A stretch of 64,000 nt of DNA from Trebouxia sp. TZW2008. Taxonomy: Eukaryota; Chlorophyta; Trebouxiophyceae; Trebouxiales; Trebouxiaceae. This document shows, one piece after another, positions 12,011 to 23,900 of the stretch (the first letter of the stretch is position 1; each line of letters starts with the position of its first letter). The notes under the pieces were generated by a model. That model was given only the letters and a program-made list of their open reading frames with translations. It was not told where the DNA came from and searched no databases. The position numbers were made by a program, and so were the translations under genes. The stretch spans positions 372,001 through 436,000 of the forward strand of contig BDIU01000033.1 of NCBI GenBank assembly GCA_002118135.1, written 5' to 3'.

Positions 12011-12379
12011 GCTTCCATGGTACTTTGCAAAAAGCGATTGCTGTAGAACCCTATGTGCATCTGCAGATGCATGACCAAGCTTGCTGAAATGCGGCTGTGC
12101 GAGTCAGTACAGGTGGCCACACAATGCTTCAAGATCTGCTTCAACTCTGTCTGCTATGAGCACCCACACAATAGCCTGTGAGCACCTGGGTACAATTAAA
12201 GATGCCCATCATTGCAATTTGCTCTGTCATCTTTCCACACATGCTCAGAGCGATTTACCCAGTATTGTCAGTGGTGGTGGAAGTGACGGCTATCACCCTT
12301 AGCTATGACACACAACTTGATTAGTCTGTCAGCACGCCTGCAGGTGCCTGTTTCTGATAGATCACCCAATGAAATGTAG

Positions 12380-13570
12380 CTATGCAATATGTGCGCCAAT
12401 ATGCTGTATATGCTGTCCATGCAGAAATATGGCAGGCTAGATTCAAGGGGACGTCGTTTTGAGCACGCTACTGGGCGTGGCAAGGGCAATTTGTTGGTGA
12501 TTCCAGATGAATGTCCGACAAAAGAAAAGCTGCACCTGTGTGGGGTCACCACCCAAAGGCTGTTTTGCATGCAGAAACATGGCAGACTAGGTTCATGAAG
12601 TAGGATGATGCGTGGGGCACAGTACCTAGAGTGGCAAGGGCAATCTGCTGATGTACCTGAAGACAGTGTCAAACAAAGTGAGAGCTGTACCTGTGTGGGG
12701 TAACCACCCAAACACTGTTGCGAATGCAGGAATGGGGCAATTTGCTGATGTACCTGAAGACAGTGTCAAGTACAATGCAGGCTGACCCTCTCAATACAAG
12801 CGCCCATGTGTTGATGGGTCTTGCTGGTGTCTTGCTTCAGTACGCATGTGCTGCTGACGGTATATGCGCCCACATGCTGTTGTGCATGCAGAGACATGGC
12901 AGGATAGATTCATGAAGGAGGGTGACGTGTTGGGCACAGCACCTGGAGCAGCAACGAGAATCTGCTGATGTATCTGAAGATATTGTCAAACACAGTGAAG
13001 GCTGCCCCTAGCAATATAAGCGCCCATGTGTTGATGGGTCTTGATGGTGCACTGGCCACAGTATGTATCTGCTGCTGATGATACATGTGCTCACATGCTG
13101 TTGTGAATGCAGACACATGGCAGGCTAGATCTGTGGAGGAGGGCAATGTCTTGTGCACACCACCCGCAGCGGCAAGGGTACTGCTTTGCTGCAGCTGGTG
13201 TACTGGCTGCAGTATGCATGTGCTGTGCTGATGATACAAGTGCTCACCTGCTGTTGTGCACGTAGACACATGGCAGGCTAGAACCATGAAGGTGCACGAT
13301 GTTTTGAGCACGCCACCTGGACTGGCAAGGGCACTGCTGCAGCTGCTGTTCTTGTTGGTGTATCGGCTGGCAGTACATGTGTACTGCTGATGGTACAAGC
13401 GCCCACATGCTGTTGTGCATGCAGAAACATGGCAAGCTAGATTGATGAAAAAGGGTGATATTCTGAGCACGCCACCAGGACTGGCAAGGGCACTGCTGCA
13501 GCTGCTGTTCTTGCTGGTGTATCGGGTGCAGTATGCATGTGCCGTGCTGCGTGCCCACAAGACCAATAAG
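12380..13570 (+). repeat. tandem exon array of about six to seven degenerate units
   Basis: Recurrent words are CATGCTGTTGTGCATGCAG, the exon start AAACATGGCAGGCTAGATT and GGACTGGCAAGGGCACTGCT, at roughly 150-220 bp spacing (near 12410, 12560, 12720, 12880, 13100, 13260 and 13420). The most intact copy, 13420-13530, reads TWQARLMKKGDILSTPPGLA then RALLQLLFLLVYR. The other copies have stops or indels. These exons probably belong to the gene that ends in the U-box. Confidence 0.75.
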
Positions 13571-14075
13571 GCACATAGAGTGGACAAACACTGGTGTAAT
13601 GATCAAGGTCATCAGGCTAGGGACAATCTATGTAAGCTCCTGCAGCCTTGGGCTGAAGCTGCTCACAGAGTCTCGTGTTGAGATGCGTAACAAAGTACAC
13701 ATTGTTTTCTGTCTCTTCCCTCTTGATCAGGCTCAGTCTGAGGACTCTGCAAAATCATTGAATTGCTGTAGAGAATGTGTCTTGATCAGCACAGATTGTG
13801 AACGTTGTCACAAGCATGTTGCATGTGGCTGGATAGAAGCAGCAGGCACATCACAGCTCATGCCCCATGCAGTGTCCGCATGTTTTACGTATGCACTGTC
13901 CATGAGTGCCTGGGTCTGCTGCATCACCAATGCAGCCCTCTTTGCAACGTTGACAAGTTGTATTGCAAGCATGACAAGTTGTGGTGTCTTCCAATACCAG
14001 TTGGCCACCAAGTATGCCGCATCACCAATGCGGCCCTCTTTGCCAGCATGACAGGCTGTGTTGGATGCAGTGGTG

Positions 14076-15743
14076 CTGGTGATGGTACTACGCCATCTGC
14101 ACCTTAAAGAGCAATGGCTGCAAGCATTTCAGAATGTAGGATCATTCACCTGGTGTAAGGACAAGAGAGCGCCCATCCTTCTGGATGGCTGGCTTGAAAG
14201 CTTGCGTTTGCTCCGTCAGCTAGATGGCAAGACCATCAGGGAGATCAAGCGATACATTGTTGTCAAGATGGTAAGTCTGCAATGGCAGCTTGAATATACC
14301 GAATTGTGCTTGCAACCTGTCTACAGCAGACAAAGGCTGCCTGTCTGTGATCATGAGTCATGACAACATCTTCATTTGAAATGTATAGTGACCAAGCTGA
14401 ACACACTGCTCCAAACAGTCCTTGCTGATGTTTCACCAGGCAGCAGGCTAGCATTGTCATCAAGCCATTCACTGCACACCGAGACTAATGCCAGCAGACC
14501 TGTTACATGTTGCCACAGAACGCTCTGCAGCAAAGGGAACAGCTTGGCTAATTGCAAAAATGCAAATAGCTTTGCTATTCTGCAACAGTGCAAACAGCTT
14601 GACAACAGATATCTGCACCTCTGTATGCATCAATTGCTGCACTGCAGGACAGCAAGAAGGCAGAAGCCCTAGCATGTGCAGCTGCAGAGCAGCTGCTAGC
14701 TGAAGAGGACAAGGCAGCTGCCAAAGCAGCCTCCAGGAAAGCCAAGAAGCTCAAGCAGAAGCAGTCAAAGCAGCAAGCACTGAGCGCCCAAGCAAAGACT
14801 ATCCAGACACTGATCACCCAAGCACAGAGTGCCCCAGCACAGGATGCTCAAGCATCAAGTGTGCAAGAACCCACAACAGCAGCTTCTCCTGAAGCCTTGC
14901 AGTCTCAGGATGATCACCACCTACTGAGTCACATGTGCCCTCAGCCAGATGCTGTGTCTCAGCATACAGAAATGTCTGTGTCTGCAACAGCAGACTTGGC
15001 ATCACTACGGATGCAGTCTGATGGCCATGCTAGCAGGGCTCCTGATGGTTTAGTCTCAGATGGAGTGCGGTCTCAAGACCCTGGCTGTACACTTTCGGAT
15101 GCATGCAGCCATGCTGGTCCAGCTTTTGCGGGTCATTCACAGCACACAGCTGAGCAGCCATTAGCAGGTCTTGATGCTGACAGCGCTCAGCTTCTGCAGA
15201 CCTTGTTATCCTGTCCCATCACTCTGGTCAGCTGCTGTGAATACAGTCAATCATCATGCTTCATGAAGTGCATTGCTTGACGGCATGTGCTAAAGTCACA
15301 CAAGCAGCAAATGCATCTGGGCAGGGAAACCTGCTACTTTCTGAACCTGTCCTGGCACAATCTGTCAGGTGTGCGTGTCCTGTATGCCACCCGCGAAAAG
15401 TGGTGACTTTGGTCACAGGCTGAAACTTTTGCACCTGCAGCACCCGCAGTGATACATCCTTTGACAACACAGCCTCCTTGGTGCAAGCAACTCCTGCCTG
15501 GAAGACAATGCAGTCTTGCAACTTGACATTGATTACTTGCTCGCATTGCAGAGCATGCTGGTAGACCCTGTGATAGCTGCTGATGGGCGCACATATGAAA
15601 GGGCCGCCATGACAGAATGGCTGCAGCATCACTCCACCTCCCCTGTCACAGGACAAGAGCTGCTGCACAAGCGCCTGGTGCAGAACATGGCAGCCAAATC
15701 AGTCATTGCTGCCCATACTTTGCAGTCAGCAGCCACAGCCTGA
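14076..15743 (+). CDS. U-box E3 ubiquitin ligase, C-terminal part (5' exons not resolved)
   Basis: Certain exons are 14648-15226 and 15552-15743, joined in phase 0; a helical exon ends at 14270 (GKTIREIKRYIVVKM before GTAAGT). Exon 14648 encodes an Ala/Lys/Gln-rich coiled coil (KAAAKAASRKAKKLKQKQSK), then about 120 residues of Ser/Gln-rich linker, and ends in CPITL. The next exon continues SMLVDPVIAADGRTYERAAM then TEWLQHHSTSPVTGQELLHK, a U-box that would bind a ubiquitin-charged E2. The U-box is at the very C-terminus, with TGA at 15741-15743. Upstream exons probably include the short segments near 13640-13690 (LTESRVEMRNK) and the arrays at 10.6-13.6 kb. Whether these also join the HEAT-like gene is open. 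Substrates are unknown. Confidence 0.75.
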
Positions 15744-16353
15744 ATTGTGATGCGGTGCAATGGCTGCCAATGTTGCTGACTTCCCTGATGAAGTCAGCTC
15801 ATTTTGTACAATTCATCGTTGGCTTGAAGTGCTGTGTTTTTCACATTGCAACATGCCAATCATTGCATGAGGTCATGCAAGCTATATCAGGGTGACGCAG
15901 GATGTCAGCAACCCCTTGTACTTGTTTCTGTAGAGTGGGCGCACTGTGTAGCGTGATGACTACAGTCACATCGATGATTTCCCTGATGCACAGTTTTGCA
16001 AGCCTCGCAGGCTGTCGGTTGCAGTGCTTGACGAGCACTTCTGTCACAGCTTGAGGCAAACTGCGCTGTATCCAGGTTTGCAGAGTTTGGTCATGTATCA
16101 TTGCTCCATCTTACCAGCTGTCACATATCATTGACAGCCTTGATCACAGCCGAGTTACTCTGACGTTGCAGGTTGTTTACATTCAAATTTGAGATTTTGA
16201 TCTGGGAACAAAAAGCTGAAATACAAAGGTCTAGTTCATATCAACAGTTTTGCTATACTGCCTCTGATGCATCTGTTCGAGCTTCATTGCATTACGAAGG
16301 ATTGGGCACTCTCATTTGTTTGACAACATGACTATCTGTCAGCGTCTGGGATG
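15744..16353. other. intergenic between convergent U-box and taspase genes
   Basis: No coding exon or RNA gene seen. This stretch separates the two 3' ends and should hold both polyadenylation regions. Confidence 0.5.
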
Positions 16354-19300
16354 TCATAAACTGCCAGAAATGCCAACGGGGAGGTCCCATGAGTGGATCC
16401 AACCAGCACAGGTCAACTTAAGTTTGCTGCTGGTTGGATGCCGCAGAATGTGGCAATGTGCAGGTGCTGTGCTCTGCAGATGATGACAAGCAACACCCAT
16501 AGATCTGCTGTAGTGCACAGCTGTGCACTCCACAATGACTTGGGGTTCTTTGCCAAGGCCATCTGAGTCGCTCTGAGTACCCACCCTCACTGCCAGTACG
16601 CCGCAGTCATTTGGTGAGGGAGCCTGGACAGCACAGTGCACATGATTATGCTGCTATCACACTTCCTTCACACTGTGCAATCCTCACAGTCAGTACATTG
16701 CATCAAAAGCTTCCAGCCAGTCAAAATTTTAAGCAATTGCAGCATACATGTTGCGACATGTGTATGTGCATAAAACCTCCAATGCAGTGCACCATTGATG
16801 TATTGGATGCCTTGCCACGTGATGTCCAATACACCAATGGTGCATGTACACATCACAAATGCCGCACCTGCATTGTGCTTGCTTGCATCACTTGGGAGCA
16901 TGCATCATATACAGAAAGATCTTGGTTCAGCATCTTCTGGCAGCACTCCTTTGCAAGGCATGCCCTCATAATAACCTCACCAACTCCACTTACACTGCAG
17001 GCTACGCCTGGCCTGCAATAGGCATAGTCAAACTGCATACTTGCAACGAAATAAACTACGCAAAGTCGAAACAGATCAGCTTGGGCATGAGCTCTTTGGC
17101 CTGCTGAAAAGACCGTATGTCTGTACCATGATTACAACAGTAAGCCAACCATATGTGTATTGATAAGCAGTGTACAATGGCGCTTGTCACTGGTCAGAAA
17201 TCAATAATGCAGTCGCAGGAATGCCCAAAATGGCAATGTGTGCTGATCAAAGTTTGAGCGATGCATTCAACACTGCGCTGTACAGAGGCTATATCAGTGC
17301 ATTGGGAAATCCATGGTACCTGTTGAGACTAGCGTCTGGATCTGCTGCCCAGCAGCCACATGCATACATGGCAGCCTCTCCAATCCTGCCAGGTGCTTTC
17401 AAAGCTATCCCTCCAGAAGACACACCAGCAGCCAAATGCCCTACACGACCAAAGGCTGATTGTTATGTGAAAAGAAAAGAGCCCATGCGTTCAGGTCATA
17501 CAGGGAGCCTGTTTGAGTAGAAGCAGCCGAAATATGATTGTAGTGTGAGTAATATTTGCATGTTCATTCTGGATTCTTCCAATGTGCCGCATGAACAACA
17601 GTGATAGAAGTGCCTCTTGACACAATCTGTAAGCGTCTTTGCATGCCTGGATGTCTTTCACTTTTATCGACAAGAGGCCAGAGCTGCTTGAATCTGAGCA
17701 TGCACTTTCAGGTTTGACAAAGGGCTGAGCACAACAAATTCCCATACTCTTTATGTGTATGAAGCATAAACATGTGAATCGAACTGCAGGGTCGCCAGTG
17801 CAGGATTGCACAATTGACCACAAGCAAGTGCAGCCTGTATCTTTATAGCTGCCTACATTAACACAGCTGCAGACATCAGCTGCATGGTGCCACACTTTAG
17901 ACAGCGTCAACTTCTCATATGAAGGACATCTGGACAAACAAAAGTATGGCTCCACAATGCACCATGCTTGTTGTCAAGAGTACTCAGCACAACAAGACCA
18001 CAAATCTGGCGCCTGAGGAGCTACAACTTGCATTATGCAGACATGCTTCACATAGAAAAATGTGCTGCGTTGCAATATGACAAGAGTCAATATACATGTT
18101 TGTGATTACTGGGACAAAACTGAACATGACTATGTGTGTGACCACAGCAATCATCCTAGCATGCGGGCTGCATGTTACATTTGCTGCAATTCTTGAAAGC
18201 ACATGCACCATCACTTAAGCATGCAGAAGACTGTACCCGATGCATCAACAACAATGGCACCAACAGTGTCATTGAGGTTACAATGCGGCTCTGCTGCGAT
18301 GTCCTCTGCATCTGGCAAGGCCTCTGTCAGGTTCTGCACTGAAGCTGATTGCTTTGCTGCCTCAAGCCCAGTGGTACTGAGATGCTGCAGTCGAACCTGC
18401 TTTGCTGGGGCCATTTGACCCTCATCATTGTTGACAAGACCGTCTGCAGTCTTGCGCTTTATACCAGATGGATGTCTGGGTTCAGCATGCCCTGATGCTT
18501 CTGGAGCTGTCTTGGTCCTGCGTTGCTGAAGCTGTGCACCAGATGGATCTCTAGTTTCAGCTTGCTCTGATGCTTCTGAAGCAACTGTCTTGGTCGTGCT
18601 TTGCTGAAGCTGCGCAGCCTCATCAACCATTGCTTTGTACTTGGTCCATTGCTTTACCGCTCTTGGTGTCACATGCCACTGCGTCAGCCAAAGTATGCTG
18701 CAGTGAGCTTCAATCATTCATTCCTTCAAAGTGCATGCTAGACAGGTGCAGCAGTCTCAGCTAGGAACGTACTGGAGCAGTCAAATGTCTCCCAACAATT
18801 TTGGTTCTGTGCTAAGCTGAACCATTGATACCAAACGTGAATAGTGGAGAGGTCTTTGGGTCAGAGCTTGCGTATTCACACGTGTGGAGTGTACCTGTCT
18901 GCTAGTGCTATTGAAAATGCAGCATAATGGTGCGCCCAGGCACTTCAAAATAGCTGTTGCATGCAGGAGGTTCAGCCATGCACTGCTGCAGGTGCCAACG
19001 AACTTTGGTACAGACACCAGCTATGCGTCACGCATGTAGACAGTCTGTGTGGTGCAAGAACTCTGCATGCTTTTAATCAGAAACTTTGTTAAAATACCTT
19101 GGCAGCTTCAGTCAGTGAGGCTGCTGCAGGTAAGCCCCTTGATTTGGCCCACTCCCATGCTCCTTGTCCCACCAAGAACCTGCATCACTACTAGGCTTGC
19201 AAACAGATCCAAGACTCTTCAATGTGACATTGGCAATGCAATCATAAGGCTTTTGCTGGTAAGCCCCTGGATTTGGTCCATTTCCATACTTGACATCTCA

Positions 19301-20468
19301 ACAAGGATCTGCATCATTGCCATTATCAACCGCTTGTATGCTATTTGCAAGTTCTCCATTGGTAACACTAAATTATGGCTCTTGCAATATAAGTGCCCTC
19401 CATTTCGCTTTGCGTTCGTGTGCACGGCATACGTGTTACAGTCTGGGCTTGCAAGCAGATCCAACACTTTGCAGTGTCATATTGACAGTGTGATGTTGCA
19501 CCAAGACGCGCTGATGTAAACAAATGTACAAAGTGGCCGTTGTGGAAGGCAAAGGGCCAGCTTGCTTGGGCAAGGCAGATATGATCAACTTGCAGTCTGA
19601 TGCATGGAGGGACTCACAACTTACAGCGCTCACATTGGCCTGATGCGCCCCAAGGAAAGTGGCTGCTGGCTTTCCTTTGCCAGCAGGCTGGCAGCTGCAA
19701 TTGCACTTCCCAATCCTGAGCAGCATGAAACCACATTGACCTAGCTGTTCAAAACATTGTGTAGATGTCTTTGCCATGCTCAAGTTGAATGTAAACGGCA
19801 ATGCAGATATGCAAGATCAGAGCTGCTTCTGCTCGCAATAATTTGGCAAGACATTTACCATACAATGTGTCATCATCTTGCCAGACCTGACATTGTCAGT
19901 GTTTTTGGCTTGTCAACAAGCTAAAGCAGCACTGCCGTAGCATGCTGCAAAGAATTTGCAGCAGACAGTTGATGGCATGAAGTACCTGGCACTGCGCCGA
20001 CAGCGGCAAATGTCTGGTCGCCCAGCATGATGGCAGCATCTGTTTCGACTGTTCCAGCGAGTGTCAAGTTGGAGCCTTGCCCTGCATTTGTAGCCTCGCA
20101 TTCCTGCCACAAAGGTGCTGACTGTTGTCTGCTGAAGTTGCCCAGGAAGCATGCATTTGAACAGGTGTTTCATCTGCACAGGGACTTGCCTCAAGTGCCT
20201 GGATTGCTTGTTGTGTGCCAGTGTGGCAGTCTATCGCAACTGCTGCAGCCTGACAGGCGGCTTTCAGAGCTGCATGAAGCAGGGTTGTCAGAGCTTGTGG
20301 AGCTAGCACGACCACCACAGCAGCAGCACGTTGCACACCTTGCAAATACGCGCTTTCGAGATGCTGTGAGTGATAACCGGACCCGACGTGCGCTGCGACG
20401 AACATCGGCTCAGAAGTTGACCTGTCTTGTTTGAGTGCATCTGAAGTCGTGCACGCATCGGAATGCAT
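16354..20468 (-). CDS. taspase 1 (threonine aspartase, Ntn-hydrolase)
   Basis: A 489-residue member of the type 2 asparaginase family that autocleaves and then cuts nuclear substrates after Asp. Nine exons join without a frame error: 20468-20339, 20269-20190, 20103-19986, 19715-19634, 19179-19098, 18678-18237, 17440-17320, 17012-16868 and 16623-16354. Landmarks are [12 protein letters not shown] near the N-terminus, [43 protein letters not shown], the autocleavage site and nucleophile in [14 protein letters not shown] (Thr after Asp), [32 protein letters not shown] and a final CGVLAV...[13 protein letters not shown] low-complexity Gln/Thr/Lys linker (about 80 residues, 18280-18600) precedes the catalytic Thr, as in other taspases; it may hold the nuclear signal (RHPSGIKRK). 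Intron 2 has a GC donor (GAG then GCAAGT). A decayed copy of exon 5 sits at 19260-19320. All catalytic features are present. Confidence 0.95.
16788..16844. other. intronic hairpin in the taspase gene
   Basis: Arms 16788-16807 (TGCACCATTGATGTATTGGA) and 16825-16844 are reverse complements at 19 of 20 positions around a 17-nt loop. It lies in intron 8. The arm length suits a small-RNA precursor or a short palindromic insertion; nothing else supports either. Confidence 0.6.
19100..19490 (-). repeat. duplicated taspase exon 5 with flanking intron
   Basis: The functional exon is 19179-19098. A decayed direct copy at 19265-19320 retains the CAAATCCAGGGGCTTACC region but has lost frame. A third fragment near 19440-19500 repeats the upstream intron words (GCTTGCAAGCAGATCCAA). 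Confidence 0.7.
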
Positions 20469-20949
20469 GTTGCTAGAAAGGAGGACAAGGACGTTGTGCT
20501 AAGGGACAAGGAAGGCACTGATCAAGGTGCTCTTGCGTCAAGGGCGGCAGGTTCGACCCGCAGGAAACATCATTTCAAAACACAAGCTATAGCTCGAAAT
20601 CATGCGCACACGTCGCGCGTCAATAGCGTCGCTGCTGTGAACAGGTCAAACTCTGCGCTAGGTCAAAACGAAAGCGAAGAAGGCGTTTCAGCAACTTGCA
20701 ATAAAAGCTTGCAATTTTCTGCAGCATGCAGTGACAAACTCCTGCATCACAGTGTACCCTATTGAGCTGGATATTGTCCTGTACAATCTACCCTTTCACG
20801 TTCTGATGTCGCTTTTTGCACCGCACCACAGCTTTTATTGCAAGTTCAAATGTTTGCTGTATGCTGTCCTCTGAAACCTGTCTAGAAATTAAGGTCTATA
20901 GCATCCTAATGTCAAACTGACTGATCTATAGTCATGCAACTGTTCAGCT
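20469..20949. other. promoter-side spacer between MSH5 stop and taspase start
   Basis: About 480 bp separating two genes on the same strand. It must contain the MSH5 polyadenylation region and the taspase promoter. No specific motif stands out and no coding exon is seen. Confidence 0.5.
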
Positions 20950-23900
20950 TTACTTTTCAGACTTGTCAGCCCGCAAATACTTGTCAACTGCTTCAAGGCA
21001 TTGACAGTCAAGGGACAGCAGGTCATCAACAAGCCGCTTATATTGTATGTCTCGATGTGCATTGCAAGATCTCTCAGCACTTTGTATAGGTCTCCTTTGC
21101 TGTTGCAGGTCAATCACCTGAAAGCAGGCAGTCTTGTGACTTTCATGCTTAGATGAACACCTGTTATAGAAGCTTCTTGCAACTGCTGTAGATGCGGGTG
21201 GATTGTCCCGTCACGAAACTGCCAACACTTCAGTGGAAATAAGCAAGTCTCATTCCAAATGCAAATGTGCATGATGCTGTGGCGTGCCAATGTACAGCCG
21301 CCACAAAACTCACTACGACATGCAAATGGTAGCGTTGCAATTTGATGCATGCACCCTAGTGTACCGAAAGCTCAAGGCAACTTGACAAAATTTTGTGCAG
21401 CATGCTACAAAGACTTCTCTTTGTAAGCTACTTGGCTTCCCAAGAAAGTGGCCTGATATCAAACTATTCTTATTCAAAGATGCCACTGCAGCCAGCATGC
21501 AGTGACTGGTTTCCAACTGCATTGTCCTTACACGCAGGATGTCCTCACATTGAGTGTCCTAACAAGAAGAAGTTACTGTACCTGTGCTGCTCTGTGTATA
21601 ATATCAGGTCTCATGCCAGCCATGGAGGCACAGTTGAGCCCAAAGCTTGGAGCCGCGCATCCTGCATACAGCATGCAAACATACTGGCACACTCAACAGC
21701 CAGTGTGATCTTTGCTGCTCTATATATGATACTAGGTCTCGTGCCAGCCATGCAGGCGCAGTTGAGCCCAAAGCTTGGAGCCATGCATCCTGTATACATT
21801 ATGCAAACTTATTGGCACACCCAACAGCCAGTGTGGTACTTGCTGCTCTGTGTACGATATCAGATCTCATGCTAGCCATAGGGGCGCAGTTGAGTCCAAA
21901 AGTTGGAGCCACGCATCCTGCATGCATTCAGCATTTCAAGCTTTCAAAACTGCATGCTAGACATGCTCAGCACGCCCAGAAAGGTACACACTGTAACAAT
22001 CAACTGTTTGCAACTAGCTTGGTCCTGTGCTAGCCTGCATCATCCTGCATGCATCATGCAAACATGTTGGCACACTCAAGAGCAAGTATGTTACTCACTG
22101 TCAGTGATAGTATCAGTCTCAAGCAGCTCATGCAGCTTAAACTCACAATTTGCAAACGTCAGATGCTGGCATGTGCGCTGAATTGTAAGTCTATTAATGA
22201 AAAGCTTGTGTTACAGCAACGTGAGAAGAAGTATGGACGGCTATTTGATGTGGCTTGTTAGGCAGCTGAAGTAGCAATTGACACACACACAGCATCAACA
22301 TGCACTGCATAACACTCAACATGCGGTACTTCAAAGTATGGATCGTGGAGATGCATTACGAATGGTGAAATACGCAATACATTGGCACCAATACAAAGTA
22401 CGCAGTACTTTGAAGTAACAATCACCAGAAACGCAAATATGGTGACTCACTAGTTCAGATAGCTCTCATATGCGCTAAAACACTTTTCATGTCACAAACG
22501 CCAACTCACCTGCAACTAGATTGTACAGAAAGACCACCTTCTTGTTATGTGCACTTGAGGACTCAGCCGGTGTCTCTGCCAAAATATTCATGGTGAAGAA
22601 GGCCACTTGTGGGTTCCTGCACTAACAGTATGATGACTGACATTTGATCGGATTCTGACACACGCGATCAGACTTGTTGGCTGGCCAAAGCATGCCAGGT
22701 GTGGTGACGCACAAGCCGTGAATGCAACAGGGTGTTTGACAAGTGCACTCCTGACAGGATGAGCTCGTTGCAAGACCCCAATTTTGCCAGTTCGGTGTGC
22801 ATAATTGTCACATGCATGAGCTGTGTGCTGCAAGTTACCAGGCCCAGCTAACCGGAAGTACCTTTGCAGAACAGGCTGGGTAAGCAAGTCAGTGAAGTGG
22901 GTGCATGCCAGCAGCTTCGGCGGTACAGGTGCTGATGCAAAGTGGTGCAGGCTTGCTGCCAACAGGCCGATGCCATCAGCTGTAAGGGTGCCTTTGCCAA
23001 ACTCGTCCACAATGCATAGTGACCTGCAGCACACGGCAGCTTCATGGTCAATTGTTCGCAATGCATAGGCACCTGCAGATTGAGGTCACTTGTTCCAATG
23101 CATAGGCACCTGCAGCTGCAGTCAAAGCAACAGCCATCAGTCAGGCGTGAGTGAGCAGCCAATCTGGCTGCAGTCCATACAAAAGTCCGGCAACTACGGG
23201 AGTGCAGCCCACCTGGGTATTGCTAGCTGCAGTCAGTGCAACAACATCAGTCAGGCACAAGGGAGCAGCCAACCTGGGTGTTGCCAGCTGCAGCATGGTG
23301 GCCAGCTGGCTCAGCTCAATCATGACATTGCAGCTGATCTGAATGTTGCAAGCTGCAAACAATGCAACAACAATCAGTCAGGCATGACAGTCAGCGCAGC
23401 CAACCTGGGTGTAGCAAGCTGCAGAATGATGTCAAGTTTGCAAGCTGCAGTCAGCGCACTGATCCTTGAACAATGCATGGGGTTGCAGCAATCCCTGGGT
23501 GCTGCTAGCTTCAAACATTGCACTCATCCTCATTTCATTGAAAAGCTGCAGTCATTGATTGAGTCCTTAAAAAAAATGTGGGGTTGCAGCTGACCTTGGT
23601 GTTGCAAGCTGCAGCATGGTGGCAAGCTGGCTCAGGTCGATCATGAAAGTGGACTGCGGCACGTTGACTGAATCCCTGCTGGCAATGCGCGTGAAGATGC
23701 GATCTGTCAGGCCTATAGTGGCCTCTGCAGCGGGCACAAAGCTGCCCACATGTGCTAGGAACACAATGAGGGCCACCTGCTTCGTGTAGCAGCTCTTTCC
23801 TGACAGGTTGGGCCCTGTGATGACCTGCAGGGGTTCAACAACAACACCCATCTCTATCATGTAAGTAGACTGCAGCACATCGAGCAAGCCCCTGCTAGCA

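Noticed and set aside
17170..17520. 116-codon plus-strand open frame, at first sight a small gene
   Set aside because: It is antisense to taspase exon 7 (17440-17320), whose minus-strand reading has the family motif [20 protein letters not shown].
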